Assembly: GCA_017303875.1 (NCBI GenBank)
Contig: JAFLBP010000038.1
Span: forward strand, 1 to 49,096
Length of the DNA: 49,096 bases
Reading direction: 5' to 3'
Source: Chitinophagales bacterium
GTDB lineage: Bacteria; Bacteroidota; Bacteroidia; Chitinophagales; Saprospiraceae
The notes under the pieces are model-generated. The model did not search any database and had not been told where the DNA came from. It saw only the letters and a program-made list of their open reading frames with translations. Made by a program: the position numbers and the translations under genes. Position 1 is the stretch's first letter; each line of letters starts with the position of its first letter. Of this stretch, positions 33,309 to 41,733 are shown one piece after another.

Positions 33309-34085
33309 ATGGATCCAATCGAACGCATCGAAGCTGCCCTTGAACCCCAACGCAAAGCCCTGCGCGAACACAAGCTCTACCGCCTGCTGCACGATATTGA
33401 AGATGTGCAGCGCTTTATGGAGTTGCATGTGTATGCGGTCTGGGATTTTATGTCGCTGCTCAAAGCCCTGCAAAAGGAACTCACCTGCACTACCCTGCCC
33501 TGGCGACCGGCGGGCAGCGCCAAAATTGCGCGTTTTATCAATGAAATTGTGCTCGGCGAAGAAAGCGATGTCAACGAACACGGCGTGCCAGGCAGCCATT
33601 TTGAAATGTACCTCGAAGCCATGCAGGAAGTAGGCGCCGACACCTCAAAAGTGCTTGCCCTGGTGGAAACGCTCGACAGCCTTGACCATATCGACGAACG
33701 CATTGCAAGTGCAGGCCTCGACCCTGCCGCCAGTGAATTTCTGCGGTTTACTTTCCGGGTAATCGGTGAAAAAGCACCACATAAAATCGCATCCGCCTTT
33801 ACTTTCGGCCGCGAGGACCTGATTCCGGATATGTTTATTCAAATCATCGAACAGGCCAGCGAAGGCGGCGTCAACCGCTTCCCCAAACTCACTTACTACC
33901 TCGTTCGCCACATTGAAGTGGACGGCGACGAGCACGGTCCGCTCGCGCTCGAAATGATGAAAGCGCTTTGTGGCAATGATGCGCAAAAATGGGACGAAGC
34001 ACTCGAAGTTGCAAAAGCAGCCTTACAACAACGAATTGCGCTCTGGGATGCCATTGCCGAAAAAATTGAAATGGTGGCCGCTTAA
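33309..34085 (+). CDS. DUF3050 protein with heme-oxygenase-like helical fold
   Basis: 258 aa from the ATG at 33309 (MDPIERIEAALEPQRKALREHKLY). The opening pair is MELHVYAVWDFMSLLKALQ (37-55), followed by PWRP, INEIVLGEESD (77-87) and SHFEMYLEAM (96-105). The later helix RHIEVDGDEHGPLALEMM (200-217) supplies His/Asp/Glu/His in a spacing compatible with a diiron- or other metal-binding site in the heme-oxygenase-like superfamily. The enzyme activity of the family is not established to my knowledge. The metal-ligand reading is inference. It is divergent from the glutathionylspermidine-synthase-like gene and 95 bp upstream of the dehydrogenase on the same strand. Confidence 0.8.
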   Translation: MDPIERIEAALEPQRKALREHKLYRLLHDIEDVQRFMELHVYAVWDFMSLLKALQKELTCTTLPWRPAGSAKIARFINEIVLGEESDVNEHGVPGSHFEMYLEAMQEVGADTSKVLALVETLDSLDHIDERIASAGLDPAASEFLRFTFRVIGEKAPHKIASAFTFGREDLIPDMFIQIIEQASEGGVNRFPKLTYYLVRHIEVDGDEHGPLALEMMKALCGNDAQKWDEALEVAKAALQQRIALWDAIAEKIEMVAA

Positions 34086-34099
34086 GCATCGTTTTTTTA

Positions 34100-34137
34100 T
34101 GGGCACTACGGCATTTGTTTAAAGGTCGTAGTGCCCA
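34100..34137. repeat. Inverted repeat after the DUF3050 gene
   Basis: Perfect 11-bp arms TGGGCACTACG / CGTAGTGCCCA around 16 nt, 14 bp after the stop. No T run follows on the plus strand (the T run precedes it), so it is not a classical terminator, though it may stabilise the 3' end. Confidence 0.6.
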
Positions 34138-34153
34138 CATTTGACAAGAAGTA

Positions 34154-34161
34154 TAAATTTG
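34154..34161 (+). promoter_or_regulatory. Putative -7 element of the dehydrogenase
   Basis: TAAATTTG matches TAnnTTTG and ends 19 nt before the ATG at 34181. No TTG stands at the normal upstream distance. The 34086-34180 interval otherwise holds only the inverted repeat. Confidence 0.4.
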
Positions 34162-34180
34162 CCTGAAAAAACCGCTTGCC

Positions 34181-35158
34181 ATGCCGAATGCCACGCCGAA
34201 AATCGCAATTCTTGATGATTATCAGCATGTTATCAAAACATTGCGCTGTTTTGATATGCTCAAGGAGCGCAATGTTGTAGTGCATCACCAAAGCGAAAAA
34301 GATCCGCAGGTACTCGCCGGGCTGCTGCAAGACGTAGAAATACTCGTACTCACCCGCGAGCGCACGATTATCGGCGAAGCGCTGCTGTCGCAATTGCCTA
34401 GATTGAAACTTATCAGTCAAACCGGCAAAATCTCCAATCACCTCGATCTGGCAGCCTGCACAAGGTATAAGGTAGCGGTTGCGGAAGGTATTGGCTCCCC
34501 CATTGCGCCAGCGGAACTGAGTTGGGCTTTGTTGATGAATACGGTACGGCAGATTCCACAAGCCATTGCAGCCATGAAGCAAGGGCAATGGCAGACCAAC
34601 ATTGGCGGCGCCATACATGGCAAAACCATCGGCATTTGGGGTTATGGCAAAATTGGACAACGCATGGCCCAGTATGCGCGGGTTTTCGGCGCAAAAGTGT
34701 TGGTTTGGGGCAGTGAAAATGCCCGTAACAAAGCCATAGCCGATGGTTTTGAAAGCGCTCCCGACAAAACAAGCTTTTTCCAAACCGCCGACATTATTAC
34801 CCTGCACCTGCGCCTGAATGCCGCGACAACAGGTATTGTCAAAGCAGCAGACCTGCAAGCCATGAAGCCCGACTCCGTCCTTATCAATACCGCCCGCGCA
34901 GAGTTAATCGAACAGGGTGCTTTGCTGGCCGGATTAAAAGCAGGCCGACCTGCATTTGCAGGCCTCGACGTTTATGAAGAGGAACCTGTTTACGATAAGG
35001 CGCATCCGCTGTTGCAAATGTCCAACGTGGTCTGCACGCCGCACCTGGGCTATGTGGAAAGGCAGGGTTATGAGCTTTATTTTGGTAAAGCATTTGAAAA
35101 TGTACTGGCATATCTGGAAGGGAGGCCGAAAAATATTGCCAATCCGGAAGTGTTGTAG
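34181..35158 (+). CDS. NAD-dependent D-2-hydroxyacid dehydrogenase family protein
   Basis: 325 aa. The catalytic domain surrounds a Rossmann core with GYGKIG (154-159) after GKTIGIW. The catalytic triad region is intact: Arg in NTARAELIEQ, Glu in LDVYEEEP and His in TPHLGYVERQG. The enzymes interconvert 2-keto acids and D-2-hydroxyacids with NAD(P)H. The residue after the Rossmann beta-2 strand is in WGSENARNKA, which does not obviously fix NAD against NADP. The substrate cannot be told. Phosphoglycerate dehydrogenase is possible, but the ACT or extra domain is missing. It is followed by DUF6326 on the same strand, 79 bp away. Confidence 0.85.
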   Translation: MPNATPKIAILDDYQHVIKTLRCFDMLKERNVVVHHQSEKDPQVLAGLLQDVEILVLTRERTIIGEALLSQLPRLKLISQTGKISNHLDLAACTRYKVAVAEGIGSPIAPAELSWALLMNTVRQIPQAIAAMKQGQWQTNIGGAIHGKTIGIWGYGKIGQRMAQYARVFGAKVLVWGSENARNKAIADGFESAPDKTSFFQTADIITLHLRLNAATTGIVKAADLQAMKPDSVLINTARAELIEQGALLAGLKAGRPAFAGLDVYEEEPVYDKAHPLLQMSNVVCTPHLGYVERQGYELYFGKAFENVLAYLEGRPKNIANPEVL

Positions 35159-35237
35159 TGAGCGCTGATGGTATTTTTCCATAAGTAGTTTGTAAGGAGT
35201 TGATGCGGTAATTGCTCCTGTGGATAAATACTTTTTT

Positions 35238-35657
35238 ATGCCGCAACTCGACAACCCAAAAATCAATATCAAAATACAGCTGGCCGGACTCTGGGCCTCT
35301 CTGATGTCGCTCTACATTTACGCTGATTATTTTCAATTTTTCACACCCGGGCATATCGGCGACATGATGGCGGGCAAGGTGATTTTAGACACGCCAAGCA
35401 AACTATTTGCCGCTTCCATTTTGATGGCCGTACCGGCACTGATGATTGCGCTTTCCCTGCTGCTACCCGCGCCGATTAGTCGATGGGTCAACATTATTAC
35501 TGCTGCATTTTACACGGGTTTATTATTGCTCATTGGCATCAGCAGCTCCGGAGAATGGATGTTGTTTTATATTTTTTATGCGTTTCTGGAAAGTCTGGTG
35601 ACGGCGATTATTGTCTGGAAAGCGTGGAAATGGCCACTCGTGCAAACTCATGCCTGA
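35238..35657 (+). CDS. DUF6326-like four-helix membrane protein
   Basis: 139 aa from the ATG at 35238. A GTG at 35220 would add six residues. Four hydrophobic helices at about 16-32, 53-75, 84-105 and 111-128 (WASLMSLYIYADYFQFF, LFAASILMAVPALMIALSLLL, IITAAFYTGLLLLIGIS, YIFYAFLESLVTAIIVWKAW) match the pattern of the small DUF6326 membrane family of Bacteroidota. Function is unknown. Its stop codon overlaps the end of the PAP2 gene on the other strand by 10 bp. Confidence 0.75.
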   Translation: MPQLDNPKINIKIQLAGLWASLMSLYIYADYFQFFTPGHIGDMMAGKVILDTPSKLFAASILMAVPALMIALSLLLPAPISRWVNIITAAFYTGLLLLIGISSSGEWMLFYIFYAFLESLVTAIIVWKAWKWPLVQTHA

Positions 35658-36298
35658 ATACGGCGTTCCGCCCAGGCGGCCCTCCCCGGAAAACGCCGGT
35701 CAATAGCCAGCACCAATAAAACCAATGCGGTACCCAGCACCGCACCACCCAACACATCGGGTAAAAAATGCTGCACCAAAAAAATACGGGAAAAGCCGGT
35801 CAGGGCAGCCAGCAGCACAAAAACCAATGCCCAGGGCTGTCGTTTGGGCGGCAACATGGCAGTCAGTAAACCAAACACGACAAAAGCCGACGTGGTGTGG
35901 CCGGAAGGGAAACTGGTTTGGCCACCTGCCAATTTTACACCGGGCACCACCACCACATCTTTTTGCATATCCCGTTTTTCAAAAAAAGTATTCGGACGAT
36001 CTTCTGCAAATTTGTCTTTCAGCACATAGCCTACCGGAATAGTAATCAGTCCGCCCAATACCAGTAAAAATGCAAAACGATAACGTACAAAAAGCAACAC
36101 AATGCCCAGCACCACGTACGGATAAAACTCACCAAGATGGGTCAATACATGAAAAATGCTGTTCCAGGGTTGTACGCGCCAGGCATTCAGGGCAATGATT
36201 TCCTGCCCGTGCTCCACCTGCGACAACACCGCCAGACCAAGCAGCAAAAAGCCCAGCAAGGGCAAACTGTACCAGTAATTTTTTAAAGGATTATTCAT
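35648..36298 (-). CDS. PAP2-family phosphatase
   Basis: 216 aa, six membrane helices. The three phosphatase motifs are complete: K94-x6-R101-P102 (KDKFAEDRP), PSGH at 131-134, and S170-R171-x5-H177-x3-D181 (SRIFLVQHFLPD), with His134 and His177 as the catalytic pair. Family members dephosphorylate phosphatidate, undecaprenyl pyrophosphate or lipid A at the periplasmic face of the membrane. The ATG overlaps the LptF/G stop by 4 bp (ATGA), so translation is coupled. Sharing an operon with an LPS-export permease suggests a lipid carrier or lipid A substrate (inference). Confidence 0.9.
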   Translation of the reverse strand: MNNPLKNYWYSLPLLGFLLLGLAVLSQVEHGQEIIALNAWRVQPWNSIFHVLTHLGEFYPYVVLGIVLLFVRYRFAFLLVLGGLITIPVGYVLKDKFAEDRPNTFFEKRDMQKDVVVVPGVKLAGGQTSFPSGHTTSAFVVFGLLTAMLPPKRQPWALVFVLLAALTGFSRIFLVQHFLPDVLGGAVLGTALVLLVLAIDRRFPGRAAWAERRIQA

Positions 36299-37872
36299 GC
36301 CTTTTTCTGCTTCCTGAATTTTTCCAAAAGCCAGCTAAAGCGATCCAAATTGAACACCGGGGAGTCGTGCATGGCTTTGTAAGTGAGCAGCGCACCCACC
36401 GGAATAAGGATCAGACAAGGCACCATCGCTGCCCAGAAAGGCGTCATGAGGTAGCTTTCTGCGAGCTTGCGGCACATGATTGTCAGGAGTACAAATACCA
36501 CAAAATACACAATAGACACCAGAATTGGGTAACCGAAACCGCCTTTGCGGATGATGGCGCCCATTGGTGCGCCGATAAAGATAAAGAGAAAACAAACCAG
36601 GGCGAAGGTGTACTTGGTATAATACTCGTAGGCAGTTTTGACAAACTCTTTTTTCCGAATATCCACTTCGCGCTCATGGCTTTCGATTGAGGTGGCGAAA
36701 ATTTTGATTTTCTGAAAACTTTCTGCTTTAAGGCGGGTATACCAGATGGTATCAAAAGTGCTCAAAAAATCGGGATATTCCCCTATTGTCTTATCCAATT
36801 TTTGCAGGGGTACAATGGCTTTTGCGCGCTCATTGCTGCCCTGCTGATGTTGTTGCGCCAACAAAGCCTGCTGCTTCATGCGCTCGCTGATGCTGTTGAT
36901 GTCTTCTTTCACCTGCTGCGGCGCCGAAGAGGATTTGGGCGGTGGTGTACCGATGGGTTTATGTGGTAAACGCTTGATATTGAGCAACATCTCATCGGCA
37001 AGGGTTTGCTTGCCGCGATCCATCATGCTGCTCAGGGAATCCATATTGCCCCGCAATTGTTTCATGGAAAGCATGGAGCGCTGTTCCTTGAAACGATCTT
37101 CATCAGTCAGGTTCAGATCGAACTCGCGCATGTCCCACACCTTTTCCCAGGAGCTGAAATTGGTACGTACAAAAGGAAAGTTTTGCTTGCGCTGCGAAGT
37201 ATTTTCAGCCTTGGGCGCCTGGTATTGTGTGCCCCGGTACAGGTTCATCACAAAAAACCGATTATCGCCTGTAGTATACATTTCGCCGCTGTCCGCAAGA
37301 ATTTTATTCATATTCATGCGGTTGGAACTCGTCTGGTCTTCGATCATGATATTTTCAATGATCTCGCCGTCTTTGCGTTTTTCACCCACCCGAATCACAA
37401 ACTGACGAAAATCTTCATTAAAAACATTTTCCTCAATAGACAAAGCGGGTTTTTGCTTCCGGATATCAAACAGACGTGTACGCGCTTTGAGGTTTGAAAT
37501 CGGCATGATATAATCGGAGCAAACATAGGAAAACACGGCGATTCCGGCCGATACTACAATCAGGCTTGCCATAACCCGCAGCAGTGACACGCCAGCCGAT
37601 TTCAGGCTCGATAATTCGTAACGCTCTGCAAGATTACCCATCACCATTACGGATGCCAAAATAACCCCGATCGGAAGGGCAAGCGGGAAAAATGAAATGG
37701 ACTGGTAGGCAATCAACTCCAGCAAAACGATGATACTGACACCTTTACCCGCAATTTCATCAATATATAACCATAAAAATTGCAAGAGCAGTACCAACAA
37801 AGCGATACCAAACGACACCACAAAGGGGCCGATAAAACTGCGCAATAAAAGACTGTCGATTTTTTTCAGCAT
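36295..37872 (-). CDS. LptF/LptG-family permease
   Basis: 525 aa. N-terminal membrane helices at about 15-33, 47-76 and 98-123 (RSFIGPFVVSFGIALLVLLLQ, LIAYQSISFFPLALPIGVILASVM), a large soluble jellyroll-like domain (about 135-400) and C-terminal helices from about 418 (FALVCFLFIFIGAPMGAIIRKGGFGYPILVSIVYF). The soluble domain is longer than in E. coli LptF because of a Lys/Gln-rich coiled region at about 265-350. With LptB2C the protein extracts LPS from the inner membrane. Bacteroidota often have two such genes. The second is not in this window. Operon with exonuclease and rpe upstream (2 bp from rpe) and PAP2 downstream. Confidence 0.85.
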   Translation of the reverse strand: MLKKIDSLLLRSFIGPFVVSFGIALLVLLLQFLWLYIDEIAGKGVSIIVLLELIAYQSISFFPLALPIGVILASVMVMGNLAERYELSSLKSAGVSLLRVMASLIVVSAGIAVFSYVCSDYIMPISNLKARTRLFDIRKQKPALSIEENVFNEDFRQFVIRVGEKRKDGEIIENIMIEDQTSSNRMNMNKILADSGEMYTTGDNRFFVMNLYRGTQYQAPKAENTSQRKQNFPFVRTNFSSWEKVWDMREFDLNLTDEDRFKEQRSMLSMKQLRGNMDSLSSMMDRGKQTLADEMLLNIKRLPHKPIGTPPPKSSSAPQQVKEDINSISERMKQQALLAQQHQQGSNERAKAIVPLQKLDKTIGEYPDFLSTFDTIWYTRLKAESFQKIKIFATSIESHEREVDIRKKEFVKTAYEYYTKYTFALVCFLFIFIGAPMGAIIRKGGFGYPILVSIVYFVVFVLLTIMCRKLAESYLMTPFWAAMVPCLILIPVGALLTYKAMHDSPVFNLDRFSWLLEKFRKQKKA

Positions 37873-37874
37873 AC

Positions 37875-38546
37875 TTATCGGTCAAACACGGCTGAAAACG
37901 CTTTGAGGGCCGCAATTGTTGCCACCGGATCCTGCGCGCCAAACACACTATTGCCCGCAACCAACACATCGGCGCCGGCTTGCAGCAATACTTCAGCGTT
38001 GTGCAGCCCTACCCCACCGTCAATTTCAATTCTGGCCTTGGCGTTGGCAGTATCAATCATTTCCCGCAACTGACGTGTCTTTTGGAGGGTCTGGTGGATG
38101 AATTTTTGTCCGCCAAAACCCGGATTTACCGACATCAGGCAGACCAAATCGATATCCTCAATCACATTTTCCAGTACACTGACGGGGGTATGGGGGTTAA
38201 GGGCCACGCCTGCCATGGCGCCTGTTTCACGGATCTGCCCGATCGTCCGGTGCAAATGCGTGCAGGCTTCCGCGTGTACCGTAATCACAGCGGCTCCGGC
38301 TTTGCGAAATTCCTGAATATACTTTTCCGGCTCTACAATCATCAGGTGCACATCGAGGGGTTTTTCCGCGAGGCGGTGCATGGCCTCAACGATAAACATG
38401 CCGAAGGTGATATTGGGTACAAAACGACCATCCATGACATCTACGTGAAACCAGTCTGCTTCACTGCGATTCACCATTTGCATTTCTTCGGCCAGGCGTG
38501 TAAAGTCGGCGGCCAGGAGGGATGGAGCGATAAGATGCTGACGCAT
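37875..38546 (-). CDS. rpe: Ribulose-phosphate 3-epimerase
   Basis: 223 aa TIM barrel. Conserved APSLLAADFTRLAEE, the metal-site WFHVDVMDGRFVPNITFG, LDVHLMI, VITVHAEA, CLMSVNPGFGGQKF and IEIDGGVGLHNA segments all match. The enzyme interconverts ribulose 5-phosphate and xylulose 5-phosphate in the pentose phosphate pathway, using a divalent metal. It is second in a four-gene minus-strand operon: 24 bp after the exonuclease and 2 bp before the LptF/G gene. Linkage to LPS export is probably incidental. Confidence 0.97.
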   Translation of the reverse strand: MRQHLIAPSLLAADFTRLAEEMQMVNRSEADWFHVDVMDGRFVPNITFGMFIVEAMHRLAEKPLDVHLMIVEPEKYIQEFRKAGAAVITVHAEACTHLHRTIGQIRETGAMAGVALNPHTPVSVLENVIEDIDLVCLMSVNPGFGGQKFIHQTLQKTRQLREMIDTANAKARIEIDGGVGLHNAEVLLQAGADVLVAGNSVFGAQDPVATIAALKAFSAVFDR

Positions 38547-38570
38547 ATTTTTAAGTTGTTGCTTGAGTAA

Positions 38571-39332
38571 TTATCGGTTCACCACCACAATCTGATCTTC
38601 CCGCAGCAGTGGCTGTCGTTTGAGGCGCAGGTACAATTGAACCGTTGCCAGTACGTCTTTTTCACAATAGGTGGCAATACGATCCAGGTCGCGCTCCTCC
38701 CAGTACACCCTTGCGACATCGCTGCCGTCAATATCGTCTTTAGGAGAAGGAATATCCATCAGAGCGCACAAAAGGCGCAGGGAGGTGTAATTTTTAATGT
38801 CGCCGAATTTCCAGAATTCCAGCGTATCCATGAGGTGTTTGGTTTCCCAGGGCTTTTTACCGGCGATATCCAGCATTTTGGGCAGGGGCACCTGATTGAC
38901 CAGCATACGGCGACAGATATAAGGAATATCAAATTCTTTGATGTTGTGTCCTAAAAGGGCGAAGCGATCCGGGCTGCTGAAATGTTTGTCGAGGAGTTCG
39001 GAAAAATCCTCCAGCAGGGCTGCTTCCACGTGGTTGGTAAAAGATTTAAGGCGCAGCAAGGGTTCGCTGCTACCCGGCTGACGGGTGAGGAAGCCCACCG
39101 ATATACAGATAATTTTTCCGTATTCCGAATAAATGCCGGCACGAGTTTGATAAACCTCTGCGATTTCATCGTAGTCAAGCTCTTCAGTAGTGCGCTTGAG
39201 CAAGGTGCGGGCCTTAATGCTCCACAGCTCCTGCATTTCATCATTCAGGCCGTCGAACTCAGGAACGCCGGGCACCGTTTCAATGTCGAGAAACAGGATA
39301 TTATGCTGGTCGTAAACTTCAAGTATACTCAT
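38571..39332 (-). CDS. 3'-5' exonuclease (PolB-like DEDD family)
   Basis: 253 aa from the ATG at 39332 (MSILEVYDQHNILFLDIETVPG). A longer frame extends to 39491 across a promoter box and is not used. DEDD acids are visible: D16/E18 in LFLDIET, then FALLGHNIKEFDIPYICRRM for the Exo II acid, and Tyr-Cys-Glu-Lys-Asp in ATYCEKDVLATVQ for Exo III. It resembles the uncharacterised exonuclease family related to the PolB 3'-5' exonuclease domain and lacks a polymerase part. It probably trims DNA or RNA. It is the first gene of the operon with rpe, LptF/G and PAP2. Confidence 0.85.
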   Translation of the reverse strand: MSILEVYDQHNILFLDIETVPGVPEFDGLNDEMQELWSIKARTLLKRTTEELDYDEIAEVYQTRAGIYSEYGKIICISVGFLTRQPGSSEPLLRLKSFTNHVEAALLEDFSELLDKHFSSPDRFALLGHNIKEFDIPYICRRMLVNQVPLPKMLDIAGKKPWETKHLMDTLEFWKFGDIKNYTSLRLLCALMDIPSPKDDIDGSDVARVYWEERDLDRIATYCEKDVLATVQLYLRLKRQPLLREDQIVVVNR

Positions 39333-39665
39333 AGGATTGTTGCTTGCAATGCTCGGCAAAGGTAGCGTTTTTTTCGTTGAAGCATGGAGGATTGATCGAC
39401 GAAGGAATTTTGACCTGAATTTTTTTAGGCAAAAAAACGAAAAAATATTTTCACACAAATAATTGATTTTCAGACAAATATATTGTAACAAGAAAAATGT
39501 TATTGCTTTTTTTTATGCTTACAATGCAATAAACGTTGGCGTTCGACGCTTTAAGGGGACTTTTTTTCAATCAGTTTTCAACAACCAAACCTACAGAAAA
39601 GTGCGCATGGGTTGACCTCAACATCACACATTTTCGTTAAACCTTTCACACTTTCATTTCTTCGT
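39333..39665. other. Divergent AT-rich intergenic region
   Basis: 333 bp. On the minus strand the exonuclease -7 box lies at 39357-39364. The remainder is AT-rich and contains no frame with coding features on either strand. No -7 box is clear for the coiled-coil gene at 39666. Confidence 0.5.
39357..39364 (-). promoter_or_regulatory. -7 element of the exonuclease operon
   Basis: TACCTTTG on the minus strand, 24 nt upstream of the ATG at 39332. An exact TAnnTTTG match. The -33 half is weak. Confidence 0.5.
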
Positions 39666-40676
39666 ATGAACACACCCACCAATTTCAATCAGCCCTCGAC
39701 CCCTCCGAACTTTGGCACTCCGCAAAAAAGCGGGGGCAACAATGGCGCCATGATTGGTATGGGCATTGCCATAGCCCTGCTGCTCGGCCTGGCCGGCTAC
39801 TTTTACGTAAGCCGTGTACCGGAAAGCGAACATGAAGCTGCACTTACTGCAAAAGCTTCCGAATACGCTGAACTCGACGCCAAATACCAGGAAGCAAAAA
39901 CAGCACTGGAGCAACAACTCGGCATTAACCAGGAACTTGACCGCAAAATCCAGGATCAACTGCAACAACTGGAAGCCTCCAAAAATGAAGTGGCGGGCCT
40001 GATTCGCGACAAAAAAGACTACAAATCCGCACTGGCCAACATGGAACGTCAAAAACAGCAGTTCCTCGCTGAAATTAACGATCTGAAACGCCAGGTAGGT
40101 ATCCTCACGGAAACCAACACCCAACTGACGCAGCAAACAGAACAACTGACCTCCTCGCTCAACGAAACACAATCCAAACTGCAGGAAGAAAGTTCTGCCA
40201 AAGCTTCGCTGATTTCTGAAAAAACACAATTGGAAGGCGAACGTCAGGTGTTGTCGAAAAAAGTTGACATTGCTTCCGCCATCCGCGTACGCAACGTAAC
40301 GGTTAAAGCCGTAGATGTTCGTGGCAGCAAAGAAAAGAGCAAAAACAAGGCTAAAAAAGTAGACAAACTGAACATTTGCTTCATGACGGAAGCCAATGAG
40401 GTAGCGCCAGCCGGAGAAGAAACCTTCTATCTCCGCATCGTTGACCCAACCGGCACACCGCTCGCTATTGAAAGCCTCGGTTCAGGCGTTTCTACCGACA
40501 AGCGCTCTTCCAACGAATTCCGCTACACCACCACTGCCACCACCAATTACAGCAACGGCGAAACCGAAGTTTGTGGCGCATGGCAACCTGGTCAGAATTT
40601 CGTAAAAGGTAAATACACGGTTGAAGTATTCAACAAAGGTTACCTCGTTGGTACCGGCGCATTCAACCTGAAGTAA
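39666..40676 (+). CDS. Membrane-anchored coiled-coil protein with C-terminal beta domain
   Basis: 336 aa from the ATG at 39666 (MNTPTNFNQPSTPPNFG). A start at 39612 adds a segment unlike the family. After a Pro/Asn-rich cytoplasmic tail there is one TM helix at about 29-50 (MIGMGIAIALLLGLAGYFYV), then a long coiled coil from about 55 to 205 (EQQLGINQELDRKIQDQLQQLEAS, LKRQVGILTETNTQLTQQ). Residues from about 216 to 336 form a beta-rich domain (VRNVTVKAVDVRG, EETFYLRIVDPTGTPL, GKYTVEVFNKGYLVGTGAF). Similar proteins are widespread hypothetical ones in Bacteroidota, probably spanning from inner membrane into the periplasm. Its own terminator lies at 40704. Confidence 0.75.
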   Translation: MNTPTNFNQPSTPPNFGTPQKSGGNNGAMIGMGIAIALLLGLAGYFYVSRVPESEHEAALTAKASEYAELDAKYQEAKTALEQQLGINQELDRKIQDQLQQLEASKNEVAGLIRDKKDYKSALANMERQKQQFLAEINDLKRQVGILTETNTQLTQQTEQLTSSLNETQSKLQEESSAKASLISEKTQLEGERQVLSKKVDIASAIRVRNVTVKAVDVRGSKEKSKNKAKKVDKLNICFMTEANEVAPAGEETFYLRIVDPTGTPLAIESLGSGVSTDKRSSNEFRYTTTATTNYSNGETEVCGAWQPGQNFVKGKYTVEVFNKGYLVGTGAFNLK

Positions 40677-40703
40677 GCCACACAGCAATATAAACGGCAT
40701 ACA

Positions 40704-40740
40704 AAACGCCATTCCGGAATATCCGGGATGGCGTTTTTTT
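40704..40740 (+). terminator. Intrinsic terminator after the coiled-coil gene
   Basis: A 9-bp stem AAACGCCAT / ATGGCGTTT, with an inner CCGG/CCGG pair, followed by T7. It separates this gene from the convergent esterase. Confidence 0.85.
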
Positions 40741-40749
40741 ATTTTCCAG

Positions 40750-41706
40750 TTATCGTGTTAACAAAAACATCAAGGGCAGGTGCAGCCGTTTTTTCCAGGC
40801 TTCTTCCGTATGCGCTGCACCGGGAAATGCCCGGGTTTGCCAATTACTTTTGCGATACCCGCGTGCTTTGATAATCGCATCGGCTTGTTGCTGTAGCGGT
40901 GGATAGAGCGCATCCAGGGTGGCTGTTCCGTAATCAAAATAGAGTTTATGGCTGCGCGGATCGGGCAAATGCCAGCGCAAATAAGACATGAATGCCGCAG
41001 GAATGGGGTTGTTTTCTACTGTAAAAATGCCCGGCCAATGTGTCGACAGGCAGGCTGCGCCGCCAAATATTTCCGGATATTCACAAATAGCATACATGGA
41101 AATCAGGCCGCCCATGCTACTCCCGGCAATAAAAGTATTCGGCTGATCGGGCAAGGTGGCAAAACGCTCGTCGATCATTGGCTTCAACTCCCTGACTAAA
41201 AACCGCAAATAAGCATCCGAGCGCACCTGCATGTTTTGAAATACTGCTGCGCCGCTGTTCCGGACTGAAAGGTACATAGAGTCCCGCTGCGCTTTACTCA
41301 GCGACTCTGCCGGTTTTTGGGGAAAATAATCCACATGGCGGCTTTTTCCGCCGTTCCAAACGGCTACTACCAGGAAGGGGCGCAGTTTGCCGGCGGCGAT
41401 CAAAGCACCCGCTACCGAGTCTACTTCCCAGCTTTGTTTATTCCAGGTAGTATTCGGGTCAAACAGCATTTGACCATCGTGCATATACAGCACCGGATAG
41501 CGTTGCTGTGCGTTGTAGTTTTCCGGCAACCACACATCTACCCGACGGTATTCCTGCAACGCTTCGGAATACAGGGAGTCCAAACGCACTACCCTGCCGG
41601 AATTCAGGGCCGGTATTCCCTGCGCAAAAAGCATTTGCACGCAAAGCCCAAACAGGCAAACCAGGCCTGAATGCAGGCAAAATTGAGCATTGAGTACTTT
41701 TTTCAT
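40750..41706 (-). CDS. Exported alpha/beta-hydrolase (esterase family)
   Basis: 318 aa. Signal peptide at about 1-28 (ending LCVQMLFAQG). It belongs to the esterase D / enterochelin esterase-like family: VDVWLPENYNAQQRYPVLYMHDGQMLFDP, the nucleophile elbow GSSMGG (in FIAGSSMGGLISMYAI) with the catalytic Ser, and a late Asp/His region (RAFPGAAHTEEAW) supplying the His. Substrates of the family include siderophore, acyl and sugar esters, and none is indicated here. The start is 27 bp downstream of the DUF4403 gene, which suggests co-transcription. Confidence 0.85.
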   Translation of the reverse strand: MKKVLNAQFCLHSGLVCLFGLCVQMLFAQGIPALNSGRVVRLDSLYSEALQEYRRVDVWLPENYNAQQRYPVLYMHDGQMLFDPNTTWNKQSWEVDSVAGALIAAGKLRPFLVVAVWNGGKSRHVDYFPQKPAESLSKAQRDSMYLSVRNSGAAVFQNMQVRSDAYLRFLVRELKPMIDERFATLPDQPNTFIAGSSMGGLISMYAICEYPEIFGGAACLSTHWPGIFTVENNPIPAAFMSYLRWHLPDPRSHKLYFDYGTATLDALYPPLQQQADAIIKARGYRKSNWQTRAFPGAAHTEEAWKKRLHLPLMFLLTR

Positions 41707-41733
41707 TCTGATTTACAGCGCAAACTAAATGAA

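Noticed and set aside
34100..34137. Intrinsic terminator after DUF3050
   Set aside because: Stem is perfect but the T run precedes it on the plus strand, so it was listed only as an inverted repeat.
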